Source: Acidobacteriota bacterium
GTDB lineage: Bacteria; Acidobacteriota; Vicinamibacteria; Vicinamibacterales; UBA2999
Assembly: GCA_003222635.1 (NCBI GenBank)
Contig: QHWQ01000021.1
Location: forward strand, 1 to 64,000
DNA: 64,000 nt
Reading direction: 5' to 3'
Shown piece after piece: positions 42,052 to 54,018 of the stretch; the stretch's first letter is position 1, and every line of letters begins with the position of its first letter. The position numbers were made by a program, and so were the translations under genes. The notes beneath the pieces are model-generated. The model worked only from the letters and a program-made list of their open reading frames with translations. It was not told the DNA's origin and did not search any database.

Positions 42052-44857
42052 CGCCGCAGCATACGCGATCACGCTCCTTCTGCTTGCCGCCGCGCCCGCG
42101 TGGTCGCAAGCGCCCCAATCATCGTCGGCGAAGCTGCCGCTCACTCCGGCCATCCACGTGGGCAAGCTGCCCAACGGCATCACCTACTACGTCCGGCAGA
42201 ACTCGCTTCCCGCCAAACGCGTCTCGCTGCGGATGGCCGTGAAGGCGGGCTCGATCGACGAGGCCGACGATCAGCGCGGGCTGGCGCACATGCTCGAGCA
42301 CATGGCGTTCAACGGGACGACGCACTTCAAGCCGGGCGAGCTGGTGGCCTACTTCGAATCGATCGGCGTCTCGTTCGGCGCGCACGTCAACGCCTATACG
42401 AGCTACGACGAGACGGTGTACATGCTCGACGTGCCGACCGATCGCGCGGGCGCCCTCGATCACGGCCTGCAGGCGATGGCCGACTTCGCTGGCGGCATGA
42501 GTCTCACCGATGCCGAAATCGACAAGGAGCGCGGCGTCGTCCTCGAGGAGTGGCGTCAGCGCCTCGGCGTGCAGTCGCGCCTGCAGGGCATTACCGACAA
42601 AGCCATCTACGGCAACTCGAAGTACGCCGAGCGTCTGCCGATCGGCACACCCGAATCGATTCAGAAGTTTCCGTATCAGCGCGTGCGCGATTTCTATCGC
42701 GCGAATTACACCACCGATCGCATCGGCTTCGTCATCGTCGGCGACATCGACGCCGCGGCCGCGGAGACGCTCGTGCGCCAGTACTTCGGCGTCCTACCGG
42801 CGCGCAAATCGGCGAAGCGTCCGATCTATCCGGTTCCTCCGCACAACGACACGCGCGTCACGGTCGCCACCGACCCCGAAGCGCAGTCGACGTCCGTGTC
42901 GGTTTTCCACACGCGTCCGCTGCGCAAGTCGCTGACGGTGGGCGAGTATCGCCGCGATCTGGTCCGCAGCCTGTTCGAGTCGATGCTCAACGCCCGCCTC
43001 GCCGAAATCGCCCGTCGCCCTGACGCGCCGTTTCTCGGTGCCTCCGCGGGCGACGACACCCTCGGGCAGACCGTCGAAGCGTTCGGCGTCTCCGCGCGCG
43101 TGAACGAAGGTGGCGTCCCGAAAGGGATCGAGGCGCTCGAGCAGGAGCTCGCACGCGTGCGGCAGTTTGGCTTCGGCGATGCGGAGCTCGAGCGCGTCAA
43201 GAAAGCCACGCTCGCATCGTACGAACGGGCGTACAACGAACGTGACAAGTCCGAAAGCCCGGGGCTCGCGTCGGAGCTGGTGTCGTTGTATCTGAACGAC
43301 GTGCCCGCGCCCGGCATCGCGGTCGAATACGACCTCGCGAAGCGGTTCGTGCCGACGGTCAACACCACCGAGACTGCCGCGCTGGCCCGTGAGCTCGTCA
43401 CCGAAAACAATCGCGTCGTCATCGCGGTCGCGCCGGAGAAGAAAGATGTGACGCCGCCGAGCGAGGCGATGGTGCGCGATGCGCTGCGCACGGGCGCCGC
43501 GGCCACGCTGACCGCCTGGAAAGACGAGGCGAAGGGCAAGGAGCTGCTGCCGGCCAAGCCGACGCCGGGCACGATCGCCTCTCGCCGCGACGTCCCGGAG
43601 ATCGGCGTCACGGTGCTCACACTGTCGAACGGCGTAGAGGTGTGGCTGAAGCCGACGGACTTCAAGAACGATCAGATCGTCTTCACCGCGTATGCGAAGG
43701 GCGGCACGCTGAACGTGCCGGAGGCCGACTATCGCAACGCATCGATGATGACGAGCCTGATCGGGATTTCAGGCGTGGGCGGGTTGTCGCCGGTGGATCT
43801 TGGCAAGATGCTGTCAGGGCAGATTGCGAACGCGTCGCTCTCGATGGGCCCCTACACGCATGGCGCCGGCGGCGGCAGCACGCCGAAGGATCTCGAGACC
43901 GCGCTGCAGCTGATGTACCTGTCGTTCACCGCCGCCAACCACGATCCGGACGCGTTCGAGCTGATGAAGCGTCGGCTGCGCGCGAACCTGGAGAACCAGG
44001 CGCAGAGTCCCGGCGCCGTCTACGGCGAACGCGTGCGTCTGGTCAACACGAACAATCACTACATCTCGCGGTCGATGAAGATCGAGGACGTGGACGCGCT
44101 CGACCAGGCGAAGATGGAGGCGTTCTACAAGACGCAGTTCGCCAACGCCGCCGACTTCACGTTCTTCTTCGTCGGCGCGTTCGACGTGGCGAAGATCGAG
44201 CCGCTGCTGGCGACCTACATCGGCTCGCTGCCGTCGCAGGGCAAGCCGACGTCCACCTACAGTGACGTTCGCCTGACGTTCCCGATGGGCGTGAAGAAGG
44301 AGATCGTCAACAAGGGACAGGAGCCGAAGGCGCAGACGGTCATTTCCTTCTACGCGGAGTCGAACCTGAACGAGCTCGAGATGCACCGCCTGCGCGCCGC
44401 CACCGACATCCTCGAGCGTCACCTGCGCGACCAGCTGCGCGAGGAGCTTGGCGGCACCTACAGCGTCGGCGTCGATTACTCGAACACGCTGCCGCAGCCC
44501 GGCTACGGTACGACGAGCGTCCAGTTCGGCAGCGCGCCCGATCGCGTGGACAGTCTGGTTGCGACGGTGATGACCGAGCTCGATCGCATGCGCCGCGACG
44601 GTCCGAGCGCGGACGATGTGCAGAAGGTGAAGGAGACGGAGAAGGAAGGGCTCGAGACCTCCTTCAAGCAGAACGGCTTCTGGCTCGGCGCGCTGCAGAC
44701 CGCGCAGATGCTTGGCTGGGATCCGGTCAGCATCATCCATCGCACCGAGCGCACCGACACGCTCACGGCGGAGAACATCCACGACGCGTTCCGGAAATAC
44801 TTCCCCGCGGATCGCTACACGCAGCTCACGCTCCTTCCGGAGAAAGGAACGCAGTAG
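42020..44857 (+). CDS. M16 family peptidase (pitrilysin-like, HXXEH)
   Basis: Signal peptide [40 protein letters not shown]; second M16 domain. Confidence 0.94.
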   Translation: MESSRLILRRIAAAYAITLLLLAAAPAWSQAPQSSSAKLPLTPAIHVGKLPNGITYYVRQNSLPAKRVSLRMAVKAGSIDEADDQRGLAHMLEHMAFNGTTHFKPGELVAYFESIGVSFGAHVNAYTSYDETVYMLDVPTDRAGALDHGLQAMADFAGGMSLTDAEIDKERGVVLEEWRQRLGVQSRLQGITDKAIYGNSKYAERLPIGTPESIQKFPYQRVRDFYRANYTTDRIGFVIVGDIDAAAAETLVRQYFGVLPARKSAKRPIYPVPPHNDTRVTVATDPEAQSTSVSVFHTRPLRKSLTVGEYRRDLVRSLFESMLNARLAEIARRPDAPFLGASAGDDTLGQTVEAFGVSARVNEGGVPKGIEALEQELARVRQFGFGDAELERVKKATLASYERAYNERDKSESPGLASELVSLYLNDVPAPGIAVEYDLAKRFVPTVNTTETAALARELVTENNRVVIAVAPEKKDVTPPSEAMVRDALRTGAAATLTAWKDEAKGKELLPAKPTPGTIASRRDVPEIGVTVLTLSNGVEVWLKPTDFKNDQIVFTAYAKGGTLNVPEADYRNASMMTSLIGISGVGGLSPVDLGKMLSGQIANASLSMGPYTHGAGGGSTPKDLETALQLMYLSFTAANHDPDAFELMKRRLRANLENQAQSPGAVYGERVRLVNTNNHYISRSMKIEDVDALDQAKMEAFYKTQFANAADFTFFFVGAFDVAKIEPLLATYIGSLPSQGKPTSTYSDVRLTFPMGVKKEIVNKGQEPKAQTVISFYAESNLNELEMHRLRAATDILERHLRDQLREELGGTYSVGVDYSNTLPQPGYGTTSVQFGSAPDRVDSLVATVMTELDRMRRDGPSADDVQKVKETEKEGLETSFKQNGFWLGALQTAQMLGWDPVSIIHRTERTDTLTAENIHDAFRKYFPADRYTQLTLLPEKGTQ

Positions 44858-44877
44858 ATATACTGGGCAGCCTGCCC

Positions 44878-46548
<1,671 letters not shown>

Positions 46549-46589
46549 TGCAGGCCGGGTCTTTCGAACCCGGCAGATGGAGAGCGTCC

Positions 46590-47111
46590 ATGAATGCCGA
46601 ACAAGCCAAGTTTCTCGCGGAACACTACGCGCGCATGATTGAAAACGAGATCCCGACGACGACCAAGGTACTGAACGCCGTCGGACGCGGCAACGGCGAT
46701 TACAAGCCGGACCCAAAGTCACGCTCCGCGATTGAGCTTGCACGTCACATCGCGGCGGCCGATGCGTGGTTCTTCCAGTCGGTCCTCGACGGCAGCTTCG
46801 TGTTCGATCAGGCCGAGTCGGACAAGGCGGAAGCCAGGCTCGCGACGGCCGCCGATGCCGCCGCGTTCTACGAGAAGACGATGCGCGAGAAGGTCAGTCA
46901 GCTCCGCGCCACGCCGGCGGAGAAGCTGGCGAAGGAAGTCGACTTCTTCGGCTTCATGAATGCGCCGGCGGTCACCTTCCTCGCGATGGTGCAGAACCAC
47001 AGCGTGCATCACCGCGGCCAACTCGCGGCGTATCTGCGCGCGATGGGCTCGGCGGTCCCGTCGATTTACGGCGGCAGCGCTGACGAGCCGTTCCAGGTGG
47101 CCACGGCGTAG
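46590..47111 (+). CDS. DinB-like superfamily protein (copy 1)
   Basis: MNAEQAKFLAEHYARMIENEIPTTTKVL...NHSVHHRGQLAAYLRAMG. Confidence 0.85.
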   Translation: MNAEQAKFLAEHYARMIENEIPTTTKVLNAVGRGNGDYKPDPKSRSAIELARHIAAADAWFFQSVLDGSFVFDQAESDKAEARLATAADAAAFYEKTMREKVSQLRATPAEKLAKEVDFFGFMNAPAVTFLAMVQNHSVHHRGQLAAYLRAMGSAVPSIYGGSADEPFQVATA

Positions 47112-47132
47112 ACGCGACAAGGAGAGACACCC

Positions 47133-47648
47133 ATGAACGCGGAACAAGCGAAATTTCTCGCCGATCACTACGCGAACCTTATCGAGAAGGAGCTGCCGGC
47201 GACGGCGGCGGTGCTCGCGGCCGTCAACGAAGGCGATCGCAATTACAAGCCCGATCCGAAATCGCGATCGGCGTTTGACCTTGCCGTCCACATCGCGCGC
47301 GCGGACACGTTTCTGATCCCGTCGGCGCTGAAGGGGAACTTCGACAACGACCCCGAGGCGGGGAAGAGGTGGGCCGCCCAGTTCTCCGACGCGGCGCAGG
47401 TCGCGGCTTTCTATCGCAGGGAAGTCTCGGAAACGGTGCAGCAGGTGCGCGCGGCGGACGCGGGCGTGCTCCTGCGTGACATCAACTTCTTCGGCCTCGT
47501 CACCGGGCCGGCGGCGAACATGCTCGTGTTCGCTCACGACCACAGCCTGCATCACCGGGGCCAGCTGGCGGCCTACCTGCGTGCCATGGGTTCGAAGGTG
47601 CCGAACATCTACGGCCCGAGTGCCGACGCCGAACCCGCAAGGACGTAG
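47133..47648 (+). CDS. DinB-like superfamily protein (copy 2)
   Basis: MNAEQAKFLADHYANLIEKELPATAAVL...DHSLHHRGQLAAYLRAMG; tandem paralog of copy 1. Confidence 0.85.
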   Translation: MNAEQAKFLADHYANLIEKELPATAAVLAAVNEGDRNYKPDPKSRSAFDLAVHIARADTFLIPSALKGNFDNDPEAGKRWAAQFSDAAQVAAFYRREVSETVQQVRAADAGVLLRDINFFGLVTGPAANMLVFAHDHSLHHRGQLAAYLRAMGSKVPNIYGPSADAEPART

Positions 47649-49334
47649 TTGTCCTTTCCCGATCTCCGCTCCTTCATTGATCGCCTCCAGCGTGACAACG
47701 ACATCGTCACGGTGGAGGCGCCGGTCGATCGGAATCTCGAAGTCGCTGAAATCCATCGCCGCGTGATCGCCGCCGGCGGTCCCGCGCTGATGTTCACCAA
47801 TGTCCGGCTAAAGCCGGACGCTACCGCGACTTCTCCTTTTCGTCTCGTCACGAACTTGTTCGGCACGGCGCGGCGAGCGGAGCTGGCGTTCGGCGAGCGG
47901 CCTCTGCGACTGATACGCCGCGTCGTGGAGCTGGCGGAAACGCTGCTGCCGCCGACGCCGGGCAAGCTGTGGAGCGCGCGCGACGTCGGCAAGGAGCTGC
48001 TGAGGGTCGGCACGCGCAACGTGCAGACGGGTCCTGTCGTCGAGAACGTCACGTTCGATGTGGATCTGAGTCGTCTGCCCGTCATCACCTGCTGGCCGGA
48101 GGATGGCGGGCCGTTCATCACGCTGCCGCTCGTCTACACGCAGCATCCCGATCGACCATGCCACAACCTTGGCATGTACCGGATGCACGTCTACGACAGC
48201 CGCACGACCGGCATGCACTGGCAGATTGGCAAGGGCGGCGGCTTTCACTACGCCGCGGCCGAAGCGCGCGGCGCGACGCTGCCAGTCACGGTGTTTCTCG
48301 GAGGACCTCCGGCGCTGATCCTCTCGGCGATCGCGCCGCTGCCCGAGAACGTGCCGGAGCTGATGCTCGCCTCGCTCATCGCGGGCGAGCGACTGCCGCA
48401 GGTGCAGGGTTACGGACCGCATCCGTTGATGGCGAACGCGGAGTTCGCGCTGATGGGCGAGGTGCCGCCGCGGGTGCGAAAGCCGGAGGGGCCCTTCGGC
48501 GATCACTACGGCTACTACTCGCTGCAGCACGATTACCCGGTATTCGAGGTGCGCCGGGTTGCGCATCGAAACGACGCAATCTATCCGGCGACCGTCGTCG
48601 GCAAGCCCCGGCAGGAAGACTTCTACATCGGCGATCTGCTGCAGGAGCTGCTGTCGCCGCTGTTTCCGCTGGTGATGCCGGCCGTCGAGCGTCTCTGGTC
48701 GTACGGCGAGACCGGTTATCACTCGCTGGCGGCGGCGGTCGTCAAGCAGCGCTACGGCCGCGAGGCGATGGCGAGCGCGTTCCGCATCCTCGGCGAAGGG
48801 CAGCTCTCGCTGACGAAGTTCCTGCTGCTGACCGATCGCCGCGTCGATCTGCGCAACTTCAAGGCGACGCTCGAGCATCTGCTCGCGCGGACGCATCCGG
48901 AAACCGATCTCTACGTGTTCTCGAATCTGTCGATGGACACGCTCGACTACACGGGTCCGGCCGTGAATCAGGGATCCAAAGGCGTGTGGCTGGGGCTCGG
49001 CGATGCCGTGCGCGAGCTGCCGCGTGCATTCACGGCCGCCGAGCTGCGTGGTGTCACGGATGTGCGTGTCTTCTGCGCCGGCTGTCTCGTCGTCGGCGTC
49101 CCCTCGCGCGCGTCGGATCCTGACGCGCCCGCGCGCATTGCCGGCGACGCCGCGTTCCGCGAGTGGCCGTTGATCGTGCTGACCGAAGAACCGATGCGCG
49201 CCGCCGCGAGCTCGATGAACTTCCTGTGGACGACCTTCACGGCGACCGCGCGCACCGTGACCCAGCGATGGAAGGAGTATTTCCCGGACCGCAACGTGGA
49301 GATGGGCGATTCGATCAAGGCCAGCCTCGATTGA
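47649..49334 (+). CDS. ubiD: UbiD family decarboxylase
   Basis: FPDLRSFIDRLQRDNDIVTVEAPVDRNLEVAEIHRR, VTNLFGTARRAELAFG, EGPFGDHYGYYSLQHDYPVFEV. Confidence 0.93.
   Translation: MSFPDLRSFIDRLQRDNDIVTVEAPVDRNLEVAEIHRRVIAAGGPALMFTNVRLKPDATATSPFRLVTNLFGTARRAELAFGERPLRLIRRVVELAETLLPPTPGKLWSARDVGKELLRVGTRNVQTGPVVENVTFDVDLSRLPVITCWPEDGGPFITLPLVYTQHPDRPCHNLGMYRMHVYDSRTTGMHWQIGKGGGFHYAAAEARGATLPVTVFLGGPPALILSAIAPLPENVPELMLASLIAGERLPQVQGYGPHPLMANAEFALMGEVPPRVRKPEGPFGDHYGYYSLQHDYPVFEVRRVAHRNDAIYPATVVGKPRQEDFYIGDLLQELLSPLFPLVMPAVERLWSYGETGYHSLAAAVVKQRYGREAMASAFRILGEGQLSLTKFLLLTDRRVDLRNFKATLEHLLARTHPETDLYVFSNLSMDTLDYTGPAVNQGSKGVWLGLGDAVRELPRAFTAAELRGVTDVRVFCAGCLVVGVPSRASDPDAPARIAGDAAFREWPLIVLTEEPMRAAASSMNFLWTTFTATARTVTQRWKEYFPDRNVEMGDSIKASLD
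47801..47825. repeat. REP-like palindrome inside ubiD
   Basis: TGTCCGGCTAAAGCCGGACGCTACC. Confidence 0.85.
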
Positions 49335-49368
49335 GATCGTGGCATGTTACGCTGGCCGTTGAGACCTC

Positions 49369-49797
49369 ATGTCGTCGACGCGTCGGGATTACCCGAACCT
49401 GTTGGGCGTGTTCTTCGCAGCCCGGCCTGATGGGGTGCTGTCCGCGTACCTCTTCGGCAGTCACGCCAACGACCGAGCCCACCGCGAGAGCGACATCGAC
49501 ATCGCGGTGCTGCTCGATCGGCGCGCGTTGGCGTCGAAACGCGAGCGGTTCGAGGCACGATTGAAGCTGACCAGCCCGCTTGCCGCTGCCCTTGGGACCG
49601 GTGCGATCGACATTGTTGTCCTGAATGACGCCCCTCCTCACCTGACTCGCCGGATCATGACCGAGGGCATACGCGTCTTCTGCGTCGATATGGAAGCCGA
49701 TCACGCGGCTCGACGGATGGCGTTGCTGCGTGCCGCCGATCTCGAGCCGTTCCTGCGACGCGCGCGTGCGGTCAAGCTGCGCGCGATCGCGCGATGA
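49369..49797 (+). CDS. MNT-type minimal nucleotidyltransferase (MntA-like antitoxin)
   Basis: YLFGSHANDRAHRESDIDIAVLLD (GSX10DXD). Confidence 0.88.
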   Translation: MSSTRRDYPNLLGVFFAARPDGVLSAYLFGSHANDRAHRESDIDIAVLLDRRALASKRERFEARLKLTSPLAAALGTGAIDIVVLNDAPPHLTRRIMTEGIRVFCVDMEADHAARRMALLRAADLEPFLRRARAVKLRAIAR

Positions 49798-50201
49798 CGT
49801 ATCTCGTCGAGCGGCTCGCGGAACGTCGGCGGCACCTGGATCATCTCCGCGACCTCAGGCCCCGTGTGACCGGCCGTCAGGCGCTCGAGCAGGACCTCTC
49901 GTTGCACAACGACGTGCTCTTCTCGCTGCTGATGGTGGCGCAGCTGGTGATTGATATCGCAGGAGAGCTCTCAGCGCGTCGCGGCGACCGGTTCGAGGAT
50001 TACACGGATGCCGTCCGGAATCTCGGGCGAGACCGGAACTTCCCGGCTGATCTCGTCGCCGAGCTCGAAGGGTTACCGGGAGTCCGGAACATCCTGATTC
50101 ACGAGTACGTGGCTCTCGATCTGGACCGCGTGATTGAGGCTCTCGATCGGCTTGCTCCGATCGAGAGGTTCTTCGAGATTGTCCGACGCGGCGAAAGCTG
50201 A
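49794..50201 (+). CDS. HEPN/HepT-like ribonuclease toxin
   Basis: LPGVRNILIHEYVALDLDRV (RX4HXY motif); overlaps MNT ORF by 4 bp. Confidence 0.88.
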   Translation: MTYLVERLAERRRHLDHLRDLRPRVTGRQALEQDLSLHNDVLFSLLMVAQLVIDIAGELSARRGDRFEDYTDAVRNLGRDRNFPADLVAELEGLPGVRNILIHEYVALDLDRVIEALDRLAPIERFFEIVRRGES

Positions 50202-50342
50202 TTCAGCGTCCGTCATGGTGAAGGATCAATCCGACTCAGGCAGCTTGAACGTCGTCCTGAACTGGCAGGATGAGTTGAACCGACTCGTGCCGGCCAGGTA
50301 AGGGGCAAGTCACTGACGCGCGGGAACCTCGATAGAACGGCA

Positions 50343-50489
50343 GTTCGCCCTTCCTCTTCTCTGTTCTTGGTTCGTGTTCAGGGTCGGTTCCGGCGGTTGC
50401 TGCGCAACCGCCGAACAGCGAACCTTCTACGTGGAACCCGGCACCGAACATGAACACGAACCGAGAAGAGGGAACGCGTAAGGGCGAAC
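50343..50489. repeat. Long imperfect inverted repeat with internal perfect hairpin
   Basis: Outer GTTCGCCCTT.../...AAGGGCGAAC; GGTTCGTGTTC/GAACACGAACC; centre GGCGGTTGCTGCGCAACCGCC. Confidence 0.8.
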
Positions 50490-50502
50490 AGCCTCCGCGG
50501 CG

Positions 50503-50964
50503 CTAATTGAGCGCGTTGGGCACCGCGAGCGTGAAGGGTGAGATGATCGCATCGAAGCGATCGCCGTTGGTCGTCACCATCTGGTAGCTGCCGTGCATCG
50601 CTCCGACGGAGGTTTTCAGCGGGCAGAAGCTGCGGTACTCGAACGAGGATCCTGGCGTGAGGATGGGCTGCTCGCCGACGACCCCGGGCCCCTTCACGCG
50701 CTCGACCTCGCCGTCGGCGTTGGTGATGATCCACTCGCGCGAGATGAGCTGCGCGGTCTCGGTGCCGACGTTGCTGATGCGAACGTGATATTCAAAGAGG
50801 TACTGGCTTTCCTTGGCCGAGCTCCGCTCGGGCATGTAGAGGCTCTGCACCTCGATGCGGATGCCGCGCGTCGTAGTATCGCTGGTGCGGACGCCGCGGG
50901 AGGTGGGGGGTTGTTCGGCCTGAAAGGTATCGCTCACGGGTTTCTGATTATTACATGGCAGCAA
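50503..50964 (-). CDS. apaG: ApaG domain protein
   Basis: FEYHVRISNVGTETAQLISREWIITNADGEVERVKGPGVVGEQPILTPGSSFEYRSFCPL...MHGSYQMV. Confidence 0.94.
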   Translation of the reverse strand: MLPCNNQKPVSDTFQAEQPPTSRGVRTSDTTTRGIRIEVQSLYMPERSSAKESQYLFEYHVRISNVGTETAQLISREWIITNADGEVERVKGPGVVGEQPILTPGSSFEYRSFCPLKTSVGAMHGSYQMVTTNGDRFDAIISPFTLAVPNALN

Positions 50965-52871
50965 ACTTAGGCTTGAGGCAGCCGACCGGCGAACGGTCGG
51001 GCAGACGGCTCGTCGGGCCGGTGCCGGCAGAGGCCGACAGGAAGAAAAAGATCACGGCGTCGGACGCGTGGCGCGAGGCGCGCGAGCTGCTGTGGGTGCA
51101 CAGGAAGCGGCTCACGCTCGGCCTGTGCTTGATGCTGATCAGCCGTCTCGCGGGGCTCGTCCTGCCCGCGAGCTCCAAGTGGCTGATCGACGAAGTGGTC
51201 GGCAAGCACCGCACCGAGCTGCTGCTGCCGATCGCGCTCGCGGCCGGCGCCGCCACGATCGTGCAGGCGGTCACCTCCTTCGCGCTTTCACAGATTCTCG
51301 GCGTCGCCGCGCAGCGCGCCATCACCGACATGCGCAAGCGCGTGCAGGCGCACGTGATGCACCTGCCCGTCCGCTACTTCGACTCGACGCAGACCGGCAT
51401 CTTGATCTCGCGCATCATGAGCGACGCGGAGGGGATCAGAAATCTTGTCGGCACCGGCCTCGTGCAGCTTGTCGGCGGCATCGTCACGGCGGTCCTCGGC
51501 CTCGGCGTCCTTTTCTACCTGAACTGGTGGCTGACGGTCATCACGCTCGTGGTGCTCGGCGCGTTCGCCGGCGGCATGGCCTACGCGTTCAAGACGCTGC
51601 GGCCGCTCTTCCGCGAGCGCGGCAAGATCAACGCGGAGGTCACGGGCCGGCTCACCGAGGCGCTCGGCGGCATTCGCGTGGTGAAGTCGTACACGGCGGA
51701 GAAGCGCGAAGAGATCGTCTTCACGAAAGGCGCGCATCGCCTGTTCCGCAACGTCGCGCAGTCGATGACCGGCGTGTCGGCGACCACTGCCGGCAGCACG
51801 GTGATTGTCGGCATCATCGGCATCCTGATGATCTGGCTCGGCGGCCGCGCCATCATCGCCGGGCAGATGACGCTCGGCGATCTGATGATGTACATCTTCT
51901 TCATCGGCCTGGTGGCCGCGCCGCTCGTCTCCATCGCCTCCATCGGCACGCAGATCACCGAAGCGTTTGCCGGCCTCGATCGCATCCGCGAAATCCTCAA
52001 CATCACGACCGAGCTCGACGAGGACCGCGAGAAGCAGTCCGTCGAGCGTCTGCGCGGCGATGTCGTCTTCGACAAGGTCTGGTTCGAGTACAACCCTGGC
52101 CAGCCGGTGCTCAAGGGCGTCTCGTTTCATGCCGCGCCCGGCACGACGACCGCGCTGGTGGGATCGAGCGGCTCGGGGAAGAGCACGCTCATCAGCATCG
52201 TGATGGCGTTCAACCGGCCCAAGCAGGGACGCGTCCTCATCGATGGCGTCGATCTCGCCGTTCTCCGGCTGCTCGACTACCGGCATCAGCTCGCATCGGT
52301 GCTGCAGGAGAATTTCCTGTTCGACGGCACCATTGCGGAGAACGTCGGATACGCCAACCCGTCAGCGACACGCGACGCGATCAAGGAAGCCTGCCGCATC
52401 GCGCATTGCGACGAGTTCATCAACCAGTTTCCGCAGGGCTACGACACGGTGGTGGGCGAGCGCGGCATCAAGCTGTCTGGCGGCCAGCGGCAGCGCGTCT
52501 CGATCGCGCGCGCGATTCTGGCCGACCCGCGCATCCTCATCCTCGACGAGGCGACGTCGAGCCTCGACAGCGAGAGCGAGCAGATGATTCAGGATGGTCT
52601 TCGTCGTCTCAGGTCAGGCCGCACGACGTTCGTCATCGCGCATCGTCTCTCGACCATCCGCAGCGCCGATCAGATTCTCGTGCTCGAGGCGGGCGAGATC
52701 GTCGAGCGCGGCACGCACTCGGAACTGCTCGAGCTCAACGGACGCTACCGGCAGCTCTACGACAAGCAGTACAAGTTCGAGACCGACCGCTTTATCAACC
52801 CGGGCGAGGACTTCACGCCGGAGCCGGAAAAACCGAAGGTTCCCGCCCCCCGAGTTTCCAATGCAATTTGA
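50955..52871 (+). CDS. ABC transporter, TM + ATPase fusion (MsbA-like exporter)
   Basis: [55 protein letters not shown]. Confidence 0.94.
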   Translation: MAANLGLRQPTGERSGRRLVGPVPAEADRKKKITASDAWREARELLWVHRKRLTLGLCLMLISRLAGLVLPASSKWLIDEVVGKHRTELLLPIALAAGAATIVQAVTSFALSQILGVAAQRAITDMRKRVQAHVMHLPVRYFDSTQTGILISRIMSDAEGIRNLVGTGLVQLVGGIVTAVLGLGVLFYLNWWLTVITLVVLGAFAGGMAYAFKTLRPLFRERGKINAEVTGRLTEALGGIRVVKSYTAEKREEIVFTKGAHRLFRNVAQSMTGVSATTAGSTVIVGIIGILMIWLGGRAIIAGQMTLGDLMMYIFFIGLVAAPLVSIASIGTQITEAFAGLDRIREILNITTELDEDREKQSVERLRGDVVFDKVWFEYNPGQPVLKGVSFHAAPGTTTALVGSSGSGKSTLISIVMAFNRPKQGRVLIDGVDLAVLRLLDYRHQLASVLQENFLFDGTIAENVGYANPSATRDAIKEACRIAHCDEFINQFPQGYDTVVGERGIKLSGGQRQRVSIARAILADPRILILDEATSSLDSESEQMIQDGLRRLRSGRTTFVIAHRLSTIRSADQILVLEAGEIVERGTHSELLELNGRYRQLYDKQYKFETDRFINPGEDFTPEPEKPKVPAPRVSNAI

Positions 52872-52942
52872 ACCGCGAAGAACACGAAGGACGCGAAGAA
52901 CAATATTTCTTTTCCTTCGCGATCTTCGCGTTCTTCGTGGTT
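52870..52942. repeat. Inverted repeat between ABC transporter and AIM24-like gene
   Basis: AACCGCGAAGAACACGAAGGACGCGAAGAA ... TTCCTTCGCGATCTTCGCGTTCTTCGTGGTT. Confidence 0.8.
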
Positions 52943-52950
52943 AAGAACTC

Positions 52951-53745
52951 ATGGCACATGAAGTCGATTACAAGATCCTCGGCGACGACATGCAGTTCGT
53001 CGAGGTGGAGCTCGATCCCGGCGAGAGCGCCGTCGCCGAAGCAGGCGCGATGATGTACATGACGAGCGCCATCGCGATGGAGACGATCTTCGGCGATGGC
53101 AGCGGCCAGGGCGGCGGCGGCATCATGGGCGCGCTGCTTGGCGCGGGCAAACGCCTGCTCATCGGCGAAAGCCTCTTCATGACCGTCTTCACCAACCAGG
53201 GCAACAGCAAGCAGCACGTCGCCTTCGCCGCGCCGTATCCGGGAAAGATCCTCGCCATGGACCTGAAGGAGCTGGGCGGCACGCTCATCTGCCAGAAGGA
53301 TTCGTTCCTCTGCGCGGCGCGCGGCGTATCGATTGGCATCGCGTTTCAACGGCGGCTCGGTGTGGGGCTGTTCGGCGGCGAAGGGTTCATCATGGAGCGC
53401 CTCGAGGGTGACGGTCTCTGCTTCGTCCATGCCGGCGGCATGCTGCACTCGTTCGATCTCCTCGCCGGCCAGACGCTTCGCGTCGATACCGGCTGCATCG
53501 TCGCGCTGCAGCCGTCGGTGAACTACGACATCCAGCTCGTTGGCGGAATCAAGACGGCGCTCTTCGGCGGCGAGGGGTTGTTCTTCGCCACGTTGACCGG
53601 ACCAGGACGCGTGTGGCTGCAGTCGCTGCCGCTCAGCAGGCTTGCGGGACGCATCTACAAGGCAATTCCCAGCGTCGGCGGCAGCCGGCGCGAGGAGGGA
53701 TCGATTCTCGGCGGCATCGGCGATTTGCTCGATGGAGATTCGTAA
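52951..53745 (+). CDS. AIM24/TIGR00266 family protein
   Basis: MQFVEVELDPGESAVAEAGAMMYMTSAIAMETIFGDG, GEGLFFATLTGPGRVWLQSLP. Confidence 0.92.
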   Translation: MAHEVDYKILGDDMQFVEVELDPGESAVAEAGAMMYMTSAIAMETIFGDGSGQGGGGIMGALLGAGKRLLIGESLFMTVFTNQGNSKQHVAFAAPYPGKILAMDLKELGGTLICQKDSFLCAARGVSIGIAFQRRLGVGLFGGEGFIMERLEGDGLCFVHAGGMLHSFDLLAGQTLRVDTGCIVALQPSVNYDIQLVGGIKTALFGGEGLFFATLTGPGRVWLQSLPLSRLAGRIYKAIPSVGGSRREEGSILGGIGDLLDGDS

Positions 53746-54009
53746 ATGACAGAACAGAGTTACGAGAGCCATGCGCATCGGCCGACGTTGACGGCGGCCG
53801 CCGGGGTGTTCACGTTCACGGCGATCGTCGTGTTTGCGATGGTCGCGATCCGGCAGCGGTCGCTGCTCTCCAAGCAGATCACTGCGCTGCGATTTGCGTC
53901 GGATGCCGAGCTGCCGGCGCTGCTGGACAAGACGCTTGCCGAGAACCTCCAGCCGGATCAGATCAAGCGCGCCATCACGAACTGGCAGCCGGACCTCCAT
54001 CGGACATAA
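53746..54009 (+). CDS. Small single-TM hypothetical protein
   Basis: TAAAGVFTFTAIVVFAMVAIRQRSLLSKQITALRFASDAELPALLDKTLAENL. Confidence 0.55.
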   Translation: MTEQSYESHAHRPTLTAAAGVFTFTAIVVFAMVAIRQRSLLSKQITALRFASDAELPALLDKTLAENLQPDQIKRAITNWQPDLHRT

Positions 54010-54018
54010 GCTCGCGAG

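Noticed and set aside
46553-46576. GCCGGGTCTTTCGAACCCGGC hairpin after ettA as a special element
   Set aside because: Short stem without other copies seen; more simply a terminator or transcript-end hairpin.
46590-47648. DinB-like proteins as DNA polymerase IV
   Set aside because: These belong to the unrelated DinB/YfiT four-helix family; the real polymerase IV is at 40515-41669.
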